Below are positions 21,795-31,837 of a stretch of 64,000 bases of DNA, piece by piece. The translations under genes were made by a program, and so were the position numbers. The first letter of the stretch is position 1. Each line of letters starts with the position of its first letter. The stretch is from contig NC_134534.1 of NCBI RefSeq assembly GCF_050624435.1, positions 66,735,501 through 66,799,500 of the forward strand. The letters run 5' to 3'. The notes under the pieces were generated by a model. It searched no databases. It was not told where the DNA came from and saw only the letters and a program-made list of their open reading frames with translations. The DNA comes from Tenrec ecaudatus. Taxonomy: Eukaryota > Chordata > Mammalia > Afrosoricida > Tenrecidae.

Positions 21795-22594
21795 TTTTTT
21801 TGGGGGGGGGGGGGTGTAAAAATTTCGTTTGTAAAACAGGCGCTGGGGCTGGGTGGGGGCCCGGCTGCAGAAAGCAGACCCCTGCCCCCATCCCCTCCAC
21901 AATAAACTATTTCTACAGGTCAGGGCCCTTGAGTTGGCTTCTTGGTGGGGCCGGGCAGCTGAGGGATCCCACGTGGCTTGATTGCTAGGAGCTGTATCCA
22001 GGGGTCAGTGGCTTCAGTCTGGTGGCTGGTCCTCAGTCTTCAGGCACAGGAGCATGAACTGCAGCTGCGAGGCTAGGCCAGGTCAAGGCCCCACGCACCT
22101 TGGCGTCAGGCCCGGGGATGGTCTCCAGACCCCACAGGTGGAAGCGGTCGAAACTGGCCGTGGCTCCCATACAGCGGCCGAAGCCCAGCGGCTCCGGCTC
22201 GGGGTGAGCCTGCTCCTCGCTGTCGTCCTCGCCCCTCGATTTGTGTTTCCTCCCCAAACATGTCAACACCTCTCCCTTCTCGTCCGCCTCCATCACGTAG
22301 CCCGCGAGGCCGGGCGGAACCACCACCTCTTCGCCCCACAAAGTGCGACCCCGAAACGACACCTCGAGCCCCTCGGCCCGCTGCTGGCGGATGGCAGGAG
22401 TGAAGAAACGCTCGACGGGGGCAGGCCGGCTGGCCAGGACCTCGCAGGGTAGGAGGTGCAGCGTGGCGGGGGCGGCGTCGCGCAGCGTTTCGGGGCGCAA
22501 GTGAAGGCGATGCCGCCCAGTTGCCTCCTCGCCGCTCTCCATCTTCCGGGCCTGCGCGAGGCGTCTCTAGCAGTTTGCTAAAGCCGGCGCGAAC
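21795..22594 (-). mobile_element. RNASEH2C: RNASEH2C retrocopy, full insertion with target-site duplication
   Basis: The inserted cDNA is bounded by a perfect 16-bp duplication, caccatcttcccttct, at 21779-21794 and 22595-22610. On the minus strand it runs 5'UTR (52 bp), ORF, 3'UTR (about 238 bp) and a short A-tail, seen as a T-run at 21795-21801 next to a 13-base G-run at 21802-21814. The target reads TT/AGAA on the minus strand, consistent with L1 endonuclease. On the plus strand an AATAAA lies at 21901-21906 inside the 3'UTR; in human the gene is convergent with KAT5, so this may be the neighbour's signal copied along (inference). Confidence 0.93.
22033..22542 (-). CDS. RNASEH2C: RNASEH2C-like retrogene, intact 169-aa ORF
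   Basis: RNase H2 subunit C is a structural subunit that, with subunit B, holds catalytic subunit A in the nuclear enzyme removing RNA from RNA-DNA hybrids and single ribonucleotides from DNA. The 169-residue ORF starts [20 protein letters not shown], has the conserved [10 protein letters not shown] and RFFTPAIRQ blocks, [21 protein letters not shown], a variable acidic loop (about 92-127), then [29 protein letters not shown] and a VPED C-terminus. The human protein has 164 residues and its gene has introns; this copy has none, so it is a retrocopy. No stop or frame shift is present. Residue 69 is Trp (codon at 22338-22336) where human has Arg. Whether it is transcribed cannot be told from the sequence. 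The identity is confident; function is not. Confidence 0.93.
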   Translation of the reverse strand: MESGEEATGRHRLHLRPETLRDAAPATLHLLPCEVLASRPAPVERFFTPAIRQQRAEGLEVSFRGRTLWGEEVVVPPGLAGYVMEADEKGEVLTCLGRKHKSRGEDDSEEQAHPEPEPLGFGRCMGATASFDRFHLWGLETIPGPDAKVRGALTWPSLAAAVHAPVPED

Positions 22595-22610
22595 CACCAT
22601 CTTCCCTTCT

Positions 22611-22999
22611 AATGAACATTTTGTCTAGATGTCCATGGAATCATCATCATTTTTTTCAGTATCCGTACCATAATTAAATTTAATTCCAAATATAATTCTG
22701 ATATGTAGAGTCATTCACTGAGAATATCCATATATTCCCTCTTCCCTGGAAAACTGCTTCTAAATCCAGTATTTGGAATTCAGTGGATCTTGGCACATGC
22801 TCCATAACCATCTCCCCATCTCCTTCCCCTGACTTCTCTCCTCCACGTTCACGCTCTGTACTGCGGGCAAGCAGCAGCACCAGCACTTCCTTAAAGGGCC
22901 ATACATTCCTTAACCCCCTTTCTTGGGGATTTCCACCATTCCCGGCCAGTTTGCCAACCTATTATGACTTGTGTGATGCTAGAAGCTATGTCACTGCTA
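22611..22999. other. Flank of the retrocopy, possible L1 remnant
   Basis: AT-rich sequence continuing the target region of the RNASEH2C insertion, then unique-looking sequence. No gene supported. Confidence 0.4.
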
Positions 23000-23004
23000 T
23001 TTCT

Positions 23005-23830
23005 TCTTTTTTTAAAAAATCATTTTATTGGGGCTCATACAGCTCTTCTCGCCATCCACACATCCATCCATTGTGTCAGGCACGTTTGTACATTTGCTGC
23101 CATCATCATGCTCAAAATGCTTTCTTTCTTCTTCAGCCTTTGGTATCAGCTCCTCATTTTGCCCCTCCCTCCCTCGCCCTCCCTCTTTCATGAACCCTTG
23201 ATAATATATAAATTATTATTTTTTTCACATATTATTCTATCTTATGTCTCCCTTCACCCACTTTTCTGTGGTCTGTCCCCCAGGAAGGGGATTATATGTA
23301 GATCATTATGGTTGGTTCCCCCCTTCTCCCCCCCCTTCTCCTTCCCCTCTTGGTATCTCCACTCTCAATATTGGTCCTGAGGGGTTTATCTGTCCTGGAT
23401 TCCCTGTGTTTCCACCTCTTATCTGTACCCATGCACATGCTCTGGTCTAGCCAGATTTGTAAGGTAGAATTGGGATCATGATAGTGGGTCGAGGAAGCAT
23501 TAAAAAACTAGAGCAAAAGTGTAAGTTTCATCAGTGCTACACTGCACCCTGACTGGCTCATCTCCTCCCCACGACCCTACTGTAAGGGGATGTCCAGTTG
23601 CCGACAGATGGGCTTTAGGTCTCCACTCTGCACTTTCCCTCATTCACGATGATATGATTTTTTTGTTTTTTGATGCCTGATACCTGATCGTATCAACTCC
23701 TCGTGGTCACACAGGCTGGTGTGTGCTCCCATGTGGGCTTTGTTGCTTCTGAGTTAGATGGCCGCTTGTTTACCTTCAACCCTTTAAGACCCCAGACACT
23801 GAATCTTTTGATAGCCGGGCACCATTAACT
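23005..23830 (-). mobile_element. Tenrec LINE-type retroelement 3' region, antisense
   Basis: Antisense copy of the family seen at 13639: starts 'aatcattttattggggctcatac' (3' end), then 'atgaacccttgataatatataaattattatt', 'gggattatatgtagatcattatgg', 'ggtagaattgggatcatg', to 'gatagccgggcacc'. 5'-truncated. Flanking actgctatttct (22993-23004) and actggtatctct (23831-23842) agree at 10 of 12, a likely worn target duplication. Confidence 0.75.
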
Positions 23831-23924
23831 ACTGGTATCTCTAATGCTAGCAAGGTTGACGGATTTTTGTGGAGCTCCCAGACTAAGACAAACTAGGAGG
23901 AAAGGCCTGTAATACTACTTCTTA

Positions 23925-24332
23925 TATAATTTTTAAAAATCATTTTATTGGGGGCTCACACCTCTTCTCACAATCCATACATATATCAATTGTGTCAAGC
24001 ACATTTGTACATTTGTTGCCATCATCATTCTCAAAATATTTGCTTTTTACTTGAGCCCTTGGTATCAGCTCCTCATTTTCCCCTCCTTCCCTGCTCCCCT
24101 CTCCCACATGAACCCTTGATAATTTCTAAATTATTATTAGTTTGTCCGTCTTACACTGTCTGACATCCCCCTTCACCCACTTTTCAGTTGTCTATCCCCC
24201 AGGGAAGTGGTTATATGTAAATCCTTGTAATCGGTTCCCCCTTTCTACCCCCCCCCCCTCTACTCTCCCAGTATTGCCACTCTCACCACTGGTCCTGAAG
24301 GAGATCATCTGTCCTGGATTCCCTGTTTCCAG
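23925..24332 (-). mobile_element. Tenrec LINE-type retroelement 3' end, antisense, short copy
   Basis: Same 3' end as the preceding copy (aaatcattttattgggggctcac) but truncated after about 400 bp at 'cctggattccctgtttccag'. Confidence 0.75.
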
Positions 24333-24404
24333 TTCTCTGCATATCACAATGGAACCGTGTCCAGTATGGTGCTGGAAGATGAGTCCTCTGCACCCCCAGA
24401 TTGG

Positions 24405-24500
24405 ACATGTTGTTACTGTTATGTGCTGTCAAACCGGAATGAAACACTCCCTTCCTCCTGTGCCCTACTCCCTGCCCCCAGGGTTGCCAAGCTCTTTTGC
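24405..24500 (-). mobile_element. BovB/RTE 3' tail, antisense
   Basis: Begins 'gttgttactgttatgtgctg' and 'aaaccggaatgaaac', the reverse of the RTE tail. Short and worn. Confidence 0.45.
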
Positions 24501-24765
24501 AGATGTCTTCTGATTTATCAACAGTTATAGTATCTATGAATCCCCCAACTCAAAATGTCTTTTGAATTTACTTATTTACGAGATTGTATCTTGCTTAAAT
24601 GAAAGACATCTAGAGCCATTCACTGCAAGTATACATATAACAAAGGCAGTTGCTAATTTCAGTACATTTGGACTTACAGGCATTCAAGAAATTTAGCACA
24701 GGACTTGGAATAATATTAATTCCACACACTTTAACAACCTATTCTTTGCTACCACTCTTTCTCGC

Positions 24766-24960
24766 TGACACCGAGTTGATGCCGACTCAGAGTGACCTTG
24801 TAGGACAGGATAGAACTTCCCCTGCAGGTTTTGAAGACTGCAACTATTTATGGGAGTGAAAAGCCCCATCTGTCTCCCTGGGAGCTGGCTGGTGGTTTCA
24901 AACTGCTGACTTGGAGATCAAAGCTCAACAGTACATGGGGGTGGGTTGCTGCCAATAGGA
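24766..24960 (-). mobile_element. AfroSINE, antisense
   Basis: Antisense tail 'gagttgatgccgactcagag' and 'ccttgtaggacagg', middle 'gggagtgaaaagccccatctg', body 'gctggtggtttcaaactgctgac', head worn. Confidence 0.8.
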
Positions 24961-25254
24961 GTATGGAAAACTGATTGAGAGCACACAGCTGGCCTGAAAA
25001 TGCTAAGGCTGGTGAAGGAATCAGACACATGAATTAACAGTTCCATGGACTTGATGAATGCTTCATTAGAGTATAGGTTGATATTCATTAGCGAGCGAGA
25101 GAGAGAACTTACTTATGCTTAGAGGTGGAGCTGAAACTCAGGGAGCATGTGGTGGGATAAAGAGGATGTTGGAAGTGCATTAGGTGAAGGAGGGAAAGCC
25201 TCCTGGATAAGCCAAAGGCATAGAACCATGGAAAGCTGTGGGACCACCAGGAGC

Positions 25255-26104
25255 TGGGGGGGGGGGGGAAATGCCAGCCCCCCACAACTAATCATGCATT
25301 CAATAGGCACAATTGTATGGTTGAAATATATAAAGATTATAATAAAGTCCTAGAGCGCATGAGAGATAGAGGAGAGATTGAAATAATAGGGTCAGACACA
25401 TTGCATAGTAGCATGCTCACCTCAGCCCCACTTGGTGGTCCACGTGGAGATAAGGGTGGGGGGGGGGGGATAAGGGGAAAGGGAACAGGGGAGCAAAGAC
25501 GGGAGAGGAGAGGGAGGACCAATGAAAGGCCAAGAGGGGAGCCCAAGAGAACTCTTTATTGCTAACCCAAGCCTATACACCTTTGGGGAAAATGCAAGCC
25601 CACTAATTACAGGTAAAGACATACATCACAGGAATGAGTTGCACTATAGGTTATATAGCAATGAGAGGGGAACAATCTAGGGATGTATACACAATAGGAA
25701 GAGGAGGGATTGGGGGCAAACATGTGACAAGAAGGGAGGAGCCTAGATTCGGGATGGCAGCCTAACTTTGGATGTCACTGAGCTGGCTTGATCTGTTCTC
25801 TGGATCTCCATAGAAACCATTATCAGTAGGGTGTAACCCCCCCCAACCCTCCCACCTACACACACCCCCCTTACAGGGACCAGACTAATGGTCTCAAGCC
25901 TTTAGGGAGAAGTAGCCCATTCTCCTTAACAGCAGGGTGAAGGCCCTACCTGTGGTGGGACCAGACAGTTGTCTGGCAACTGACTGCCTTCAGGGAGGAT
26001 GTCTCTAAGCATCTGACCTCCCACCATATACTGGCAAATAGCCTCAATGTTTGACATGTCTCTGGGGGAGACAAAGCTGGGGGAAGTCTCTCTATAATCC
26101 CACA
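25255..26104 (+). mobile_element. Solo LTR, about 0.85 kb, copy 2
   Basis: Same LTR family and orientation as 16853-17673; begins with TG and a G-run, contains 'gcatgctcacctcagcccc', 'gcaagcccactaattacagg', 'gacagttgtctggcaactg', and ends 'tataatcccaca'. The flanks aggagc and agaagg agree weakly, so a duplication is uncertain. Fossil LTR without recognised internal region. Confidence 0.7.
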
Positions 26105-26644
26105 AGAAGGGTTGGAGCACCTGGAGATAGGAAAATTATGACACAATTTCAGCAGGCAGGTGTCAGAGGGTAAAGGTGGTGTTAGTCATATTTAAAAAGT
26201 CTAAACTTAACACTGTAGGCAACTGTATCCCATTGAAATATTTTAAGAAAAAGAGAATCATGATAATATTTGTTCTGTTAAAGGAAAAAGTTGATAGTGA
26301 TGGGGTTAGATGCGAGGAGTGTCACTGTCTGATAAGGGGACAAACTAAAGGACAAAGGACAAAGTGACTAACCATAGGCCACCATATCAGCCAAGGCAAG
26401 AGAGATGTTATCATGGCTACGACCTATTAGAATGAGTTTAACTGGAGAAACCAAATTATCTGAACAACAGGAAAGAATGTCCCCCACTCCCACCCCCACC
26501 CTCTGCAGACTGGCGTGTGATGGTCCGTCTAAGATAATTGGTGATAAGACTTCTCATGCATATTCCTACTACTAAGTTCAATGCATTTCTACAATGAACT
26601 GTTTCTGGGGCATAGTCATTATGAGATTTAATTAGATTGATATA
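26105..26644. other. No recognised feature
   Basis: Unique-looking sequence with an old-repeat flavour (ctgataaggggacaaac, aaggcaagagagatg), but nothing I can assign. Confidence 0.4.
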
Positions 26645-26660
26645 TTAGATGTCCTTTTTT

Positions 26661-28329
26661 AAAAATCATTTTATTGGGGGCTCATGCAACTCTTATCACA
26701 ATCCATACATCCGTTAACGGTGTCAAGCACATTTGCATATTTGTTGCCATCATCATTCTCAAAACATTTGCTTTCTTCTTGAGCCCTTGGTATCAGCTCA
26801 TTTTCCCCCTCCCTCCCTGCTCCCCCTCATCATGAACTCTTGATAATTTATAAATTATTATTTTGTCATGTCTTACTCTGTCCGTCGTCTCCCTTCACCC
26901 ACTTTTCTGTTGTCCTCCCCCCCCCCAGGGAGGAGGTTATATGTAGATCCTTATAATCGGTTCTCCCTTGCTACCCCACTGTTCCTCCACCCTCCCAGTA
27001 TCGCCACTCTCACCACTGGTCCTGAAGGGATCATCTGTTCTGGATTCCCTGTGTTTCCAGTTCCTATCTGTACCAGTGTACATCCTCTGGTCTAGCCATA
27101 TTTGTAAGGGAGAATTGGGATCATGCTAGGTGGGGGTAGGAGGATTTGGGGGGCAGAACATTTAGGAGCTAGAGGGAAGTTGTATTTTTCATCATTGCTC
27201 ACTGCATCCTGACTGACTCATCTCCTCCCCCATGACCCTTCTGTAAGGGGATATTTAGTGGACTACAAATGGGTCTTGGGTCTCCAATCTGCACTAACCC
27301 TCATTCACAATGGTTTTTTTTTTTTTTTGATGCCTGCTACCTGATCTGGTGTGTTTATTCCATGTGGGTTTTGTTGCTTCTGAGCTAGCTGGCCACTTGT
27401 TTACCTACAAGCCTTTAAGACCCCAGACGTTATATCTGTTGATAGCCAAGCACCATCAGCTTTCTTCATTTGCTTATGCACCCATTTGTCTTTAGCAAAC
27501 ATATAGGGGAAAAAAAGAAATGGGTAGTGGGAGAACAGGGTACTAACTCACCCAAGGGAAAGGTATTGTTTATATCTCCAAAGGGAAATAGGAACCAGAC
27601 TTCAACCCAGTGCTCCAAGTTGTAAATACAACATACCAGCATGGAGTATGGAACCAGTGGAGAGGTCTGAGGGACCAGTCCCAATCCCAACTAAGTAGAT
27701 ACTTGCCCCTCCCCCCAGAAGAATTTGTTTCAGAAGATAGCACTGAACCTGCAGCTCAGGGAAAGGGACATGTCTCATCAGAGCACACAGGAGCAAATGA
27801 AGGGGAGGGAAAGAGGGTGGAGCACAGACTGCTCAGAGCAGCCAATCCACAATGAAAACCATATGGCTGGCCCCACTATGAGACACTACATCCCTCATTG
27901 ATCTATAGCCCTACAGGGGACAACACTGGAGACACAGTGCAGGAAAATACTAAGGGTGTGCAATAGAACAGCAAGAGGAACAGAGCAACAAAGTCCCCAA
28001 GGGAATACCAAAAATAGAATTTGGGGCCAGAGCTTGGTGCCCCATCAAACTAGACCAGAAAACACTCCTAAATGCCAACAAACTGTCCTTGAACTAACTA
28101 CAGGCCTTTCCTTTTTTGTTGTTGTTGGGGTATTTTTTGTCATTGGCTTTTTGTTGTTATTTTTGTTTTCTTTTGTTGCTTTGTTTTGCTCTTTCTTGTT
28201 TTTCATGCATGTTATTATCTTCGCAGGTCTGTCTAAATAAGATAGGCTGGATGAATAATCTGAAGGAGAAAACAATGGGACCGATGGTTCCAGAGGGACA
28301 TGGGAGGGGGGAGGGGAAAGGAAGTGGTG
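26661..28329 (-). mobile_element. Tenrec LINE-type retroelement with 5' inversion
   Basis: 26661-27497 is the antisense 3' region (aaaatcattttattgggggc ... gatagccaagcaccatcagc). From about 27500 to 28329 the same family reads in plus orientation and covers a more upstream part of the element: 'acttcaacccag', 'atcagagcacacaggagc', the T-rich tract, 'ggtctgtctaaataagatagg', 'acaatgggaccgatgg'. This is the twin-priming layout, with several hundred bases lost at the join. Flanks ttagatgtcctttttt (26645) and ttaggcgttcttactt (28330) agree at 11 of 16, a possible worn duplication. Confidence 0.65.
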
Positions 28330-29058
28330 TTAGGCGTTCTTACTTCCTGCTCCAACATTGTCATAACAGCTGCAGAGCCCAGGTTTCATTGACAAAGAAG
28401 ATTCTTTACTGGCATGAATGGGCCAATAGTACAACCTCTTCGGCTGTGAGAATGGAAGGGGCATCACAGAGAGGTGGTGGCTTCTGTGTTTGTCTCCTTT
28501 AGCTACAGAGACAAAGCATGGCATGAGTGTACCTGTGACTCAGCCCCTCCTCTTCCCCTGACTGGCCACTTGCAGAAGTCATGTGAGCCCATTAACTTCC
28601 CAGTGGTGAAAGAGGGAGGAAGGCTACTAGCAGTAAATAATGAAGGGAAGTCAAAGGGTTGCTAAAAGTACTGAGTACATTTGAGTCGAATATTGTAATG
28701 TCTTCTCTTACTAGTAGATTCTCTGAATCTGTTAAGCCGAGTTGACTCTCATGCACTGCTGAATGGGGATGTCATATCCAGCTGGGGCCTGTCGTTCCTG
28801 GAATCTACCTCAGCAGGTCTCATGTAGGGTAGTCTGGCTTCGCCAGTCGAAGACCTTCACAGCCTCCTTCCTTTCTGAGCACTCTGGAGCATGTGCACAA
28901 CTCTCACGGTTAGCCAAGGTCAGACCACCTCTGTTGAGCTGAGAAATTCTGGACAGGCTCTCTTCAACAGCATCACTATTCCAGTCTCCTTAACTGCTTT
29001 ACGCCTGGGCCGCATGTCTTCTTTTTCTGCGTGCTTTGCCCCTCTTGGCGGAGAGGGT
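28330..29058. other. No recognised feature
   Basis: Unique-looking sequence; ORFs of 60-130 codons on both strands resemble no known protein. Confidence 0.45.
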
Positions 29059-29059
29059 A

Positions 29060-29225
29060 TGTGTTCATCTGGGATCCTCAAGGCCCACCAGCTGCTCCAC
29101 GTGAAAGAGACAGGGCTTTCGACACCCATAGTTTCAGTCCTGAAACTCGCCAAGGCAGTTCTAGCCTGTCCTACAGGGTCACTATGAGTCAGCAACGACT
29201 CAATGGCAGTGTGTGGTTTGTTTGT
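29060..29225 (+). mobile_element. AfroSINE, 5'-truncated
   Basis: Body 'ggcccaccagctgctccacg', middle 'tttcagtcctgaaactc' and clear tail 'acagggtcactatgagtcag...gactcaatggcagtg'. Confidence 0.75.
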
Positions 29226-29237
29226 TTTGCCACTGAT

Positions 29238-29416
29238 CAGGGAGCCCTGTTGGTTTTCGATTGTGTTGGGCTGCTCATGACAAAATTGGCAGTTCAAGTC
29301 CACAAGCTGTTCCACGTGAGAAGGAAGAAGATATCAAATCTCCTAAAGAGATTTAGTCTCAGAAATCTATTGGGTTTCTAGGGGGTGGAATGTACTAAAT
29401 GGCAGTGGGTTTGGGC
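29238..29416 (+). mobile_element. AfroSINE (full-length)
   Basis: Head 'cagggagccctgttggttttc', body 'tggcagttcaagtccacaagctg', middle 'ctcctaaagagatttagtctcag' and tail 'actaaatggcagtggg'. It follows the previous SINE by about a dozen bases. Confidence 0.8.
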
Positions 29417-31670
29417 AATATTCCCTTTAGTGTGTGAACCTCTTTCTCCAAAGTTTCCCATTGGCTCAGGAGAACACCTGGAAAAATCCTAAATTATCCT
29501 GAAAGGCACTAAACCAAGACATGTGACATAGTCTCTCTCTATATTAAAGGGTGGCTGACATTAAAGTTTATTTTGTGACTATAAGACTAATAAGTAATGA
29601 CATCGAATGTGTCCCCACTACCAAAAAATCATCTTCTCTTTTGCACCTTTTGCCCTCATATTCTATATTCTACCCACCACCCCCAAAACAAACCAAAAAA
29701 CAAACAAACCAGAAAACCTCTGCTAAGTTTGAGTATTTCTCTCTTCCAAGTCTTCTTTGCACATCCTGCTGGGAGGAATGTCAGCCAATTACAGAGGACT
29801 CATGAGCAAACCGCTCCACTTGGTGAAGAATGTAAACACAGGGGAACTGTGTGATCATGAGAATCCAGTGTGAAGAGGAGACAGTGAGATGAGAAAGGCA
29901 CACCCTACCCCTCAAAGTGTTTTCAGGGCAGAAGTGAAGTCCTGAGTCCTCCCAAGACACACCTGCTCCCAAGCAATGGAAGCGCAGGATGTAAGTTAGT
30001 CAAAATGTCACCTCGTTCCTAAGATGTTCCTTGAACCACCAGAAATGGGAAGAAGATGTTAAAATAAAACCCAAACACGTCTTTATGAAAACCTGCCTGA
30101 AGGGCTTCCTTTGGCTTCTCTTCTACCCAGGAGACCACACGCATACACACTCACTCGCACTGACAAACAACAACAACAACTAAAAGTCCTCTTGTTTAAG
30201 CTTATGTATCCATGTTAGCCTAAGGAGAGGACCATACTGGGGGAGACTTAGAGATGAAAGGGACACACTCAATTAATATTTGTATTACAATAGAAAACAC
30301 AAAGTAAAACCTTAAAGCCTCATAGTACATCATTAAAATCAAAACCTCCTAGATGCACTGACTTTCCTACAAGGTCTTGCTGAGAAGTCCCACCAGCTGG
30401 CTGGGTCCGAGTGTGTGAAACTGTCCTGTTCCGGGAGCCACCCCTGCCCGCCCAGACCATTTTCTCAGCATTGTGTGCCTCTGCTCCTGAGCACGCTGCC
30501 CAGCACCTGCGGGATCTCTCAGTTTGCAGAAGCAGCTTCCCAAGCCAATGACGTAGCCCCTTTCTGTTGTTCCCAAAGTCCAACATCTGTCAGAGATCAG
30601 CGTATGCATCCGCGTATTAAAGCTGCACTGTTCTAAGGCCCTGCACTTAATTTTCCCTTGGGTAAACAGAGCCAATAATGGATAAATACTGGAGGCTCAA
30701 ATATCCCTAAGCTATCAGAGAGAGCCGGGAGTGCAGGCTCTAAGCCACATCAGAAGTGAGGCGGGGGGGGGGGACAAGAGAACAAAACAATATGACAGAG
30801 ATTCTCCGACTCATGAGAGGAGGCTGAATTCTTGCCACTCACTGTGTGATGTCTTGGGAAGCATGTCGGTAAATTAAATAGTGGCTGGGAAGGGGCATGG
30901 AGCAATCGTATGACTAAGTGCATTTAAATGTTACATGCAGCACGATTCAACCCGAACTTGAACTTTGCTCTTGTCTGAAATAAGCAGTCTAAGGTCTTCT
31001 TGAGGTATAGATCCCCAATTCTCTGTAACCAGACATGGAAAGACTTCTACAAGGGTCCTAAGAATTCATTTTGATGCAGGTCCCAATAGGAAAATGAACT
31101 TTGGGCAAGTTGACAGACTTGCCCTTTGAGACCAAGGTTGGACTTCTAATGGCTCAGCCAGCCCTTCAGGGAAAACACACAGCTCTTGTTCATCTTTCAA
31201 GTACAAACTTCAGAGCACAAGCATTTCAGTATCTCAGGAATACCTTTTAACACAGGGACATGATGAAGTTCAGACAGTTCCACCCAACTGTTAGAATAGA
31301 AATACTCTAACCTTTGAGATAACTCTGCTCAAAATATGATTCTGCCCAAATTGTATTAAATCATTATTTACTCCCTTTCAAAAACAGAAATTTCAACCCT
31401 CAACCAAAGAGAAAATCCACATTTGATAATCTTTTCTTGCATCTGAAAAAAAGGGGGGGGGAATTAAAACAATGTTTTTGTTACTAAAAAAAGGATGCAT
31501 ATTGAAAAGTGTACACACATTATCAGGAACTGGTCCTCATCATAATGATGTGGCTTCCATACCTAAATCTTCTGTGTATTATTATCAAATAATCCATCTT
31601 CAGAAATCTCCAATAGAGGATAAGGCGTGTGGCTGATGGCTTTGGCGAAAATAGCCCATAGTTGCCGACA
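29417..31670. other. Unique-looking intergenic sequence
   Basis: About 2.2 kb with no repeat I can name. It contains a (CAA)n-like run at 30163-30180 and a G-run at 30763-30773. A GC-richer patch at 30380-30600 carries overlapping ORFs on both strands but no recognised family. Confidence 0.5.
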
Positions 31671-31671
31671 C

Positions 31672-31835
31672 TGTCAGTTGTCATCAGATGTGTTTGGATT
31701 CGAGGACCCTCGTGGACAGAGTCGAGGACCCCATAGGGTTTTCAAGGCTGTGACTCTTTCAGAAAGTGCCTCTGGGTGGACTCAAACCATGCATCTTGTG
31801 TGTAGTTGCTCAGCATTTCACCTTTTATGCCACCA
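31672..31835 (-). mobile_element. AfroSINE, antisense, worn
   Basis: Antisense middle 'catagggttttcaaggctgtgac', body 'ctgggtggactcaaaccatg' and head 'cttttatgccacc'. Confidence 0.6.
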
Positions 31836-31837
31836 AA

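Noticed and set aside
22106-22600. 164-codon minus ORF and plus-strand 156-codon ORF over the same place
   Set aside because: Shadow frames of the RNASEH2C ORF; GC-rich codons keep them open.
16853-26104. A 9-kb provirus bounded by the two similar LTRs
   Set aside because: The flanks of each LTR have their own weak target duplications and the DNA between them is L1, SINE, SPIN and retrogene material with no retroviral coding sequence.
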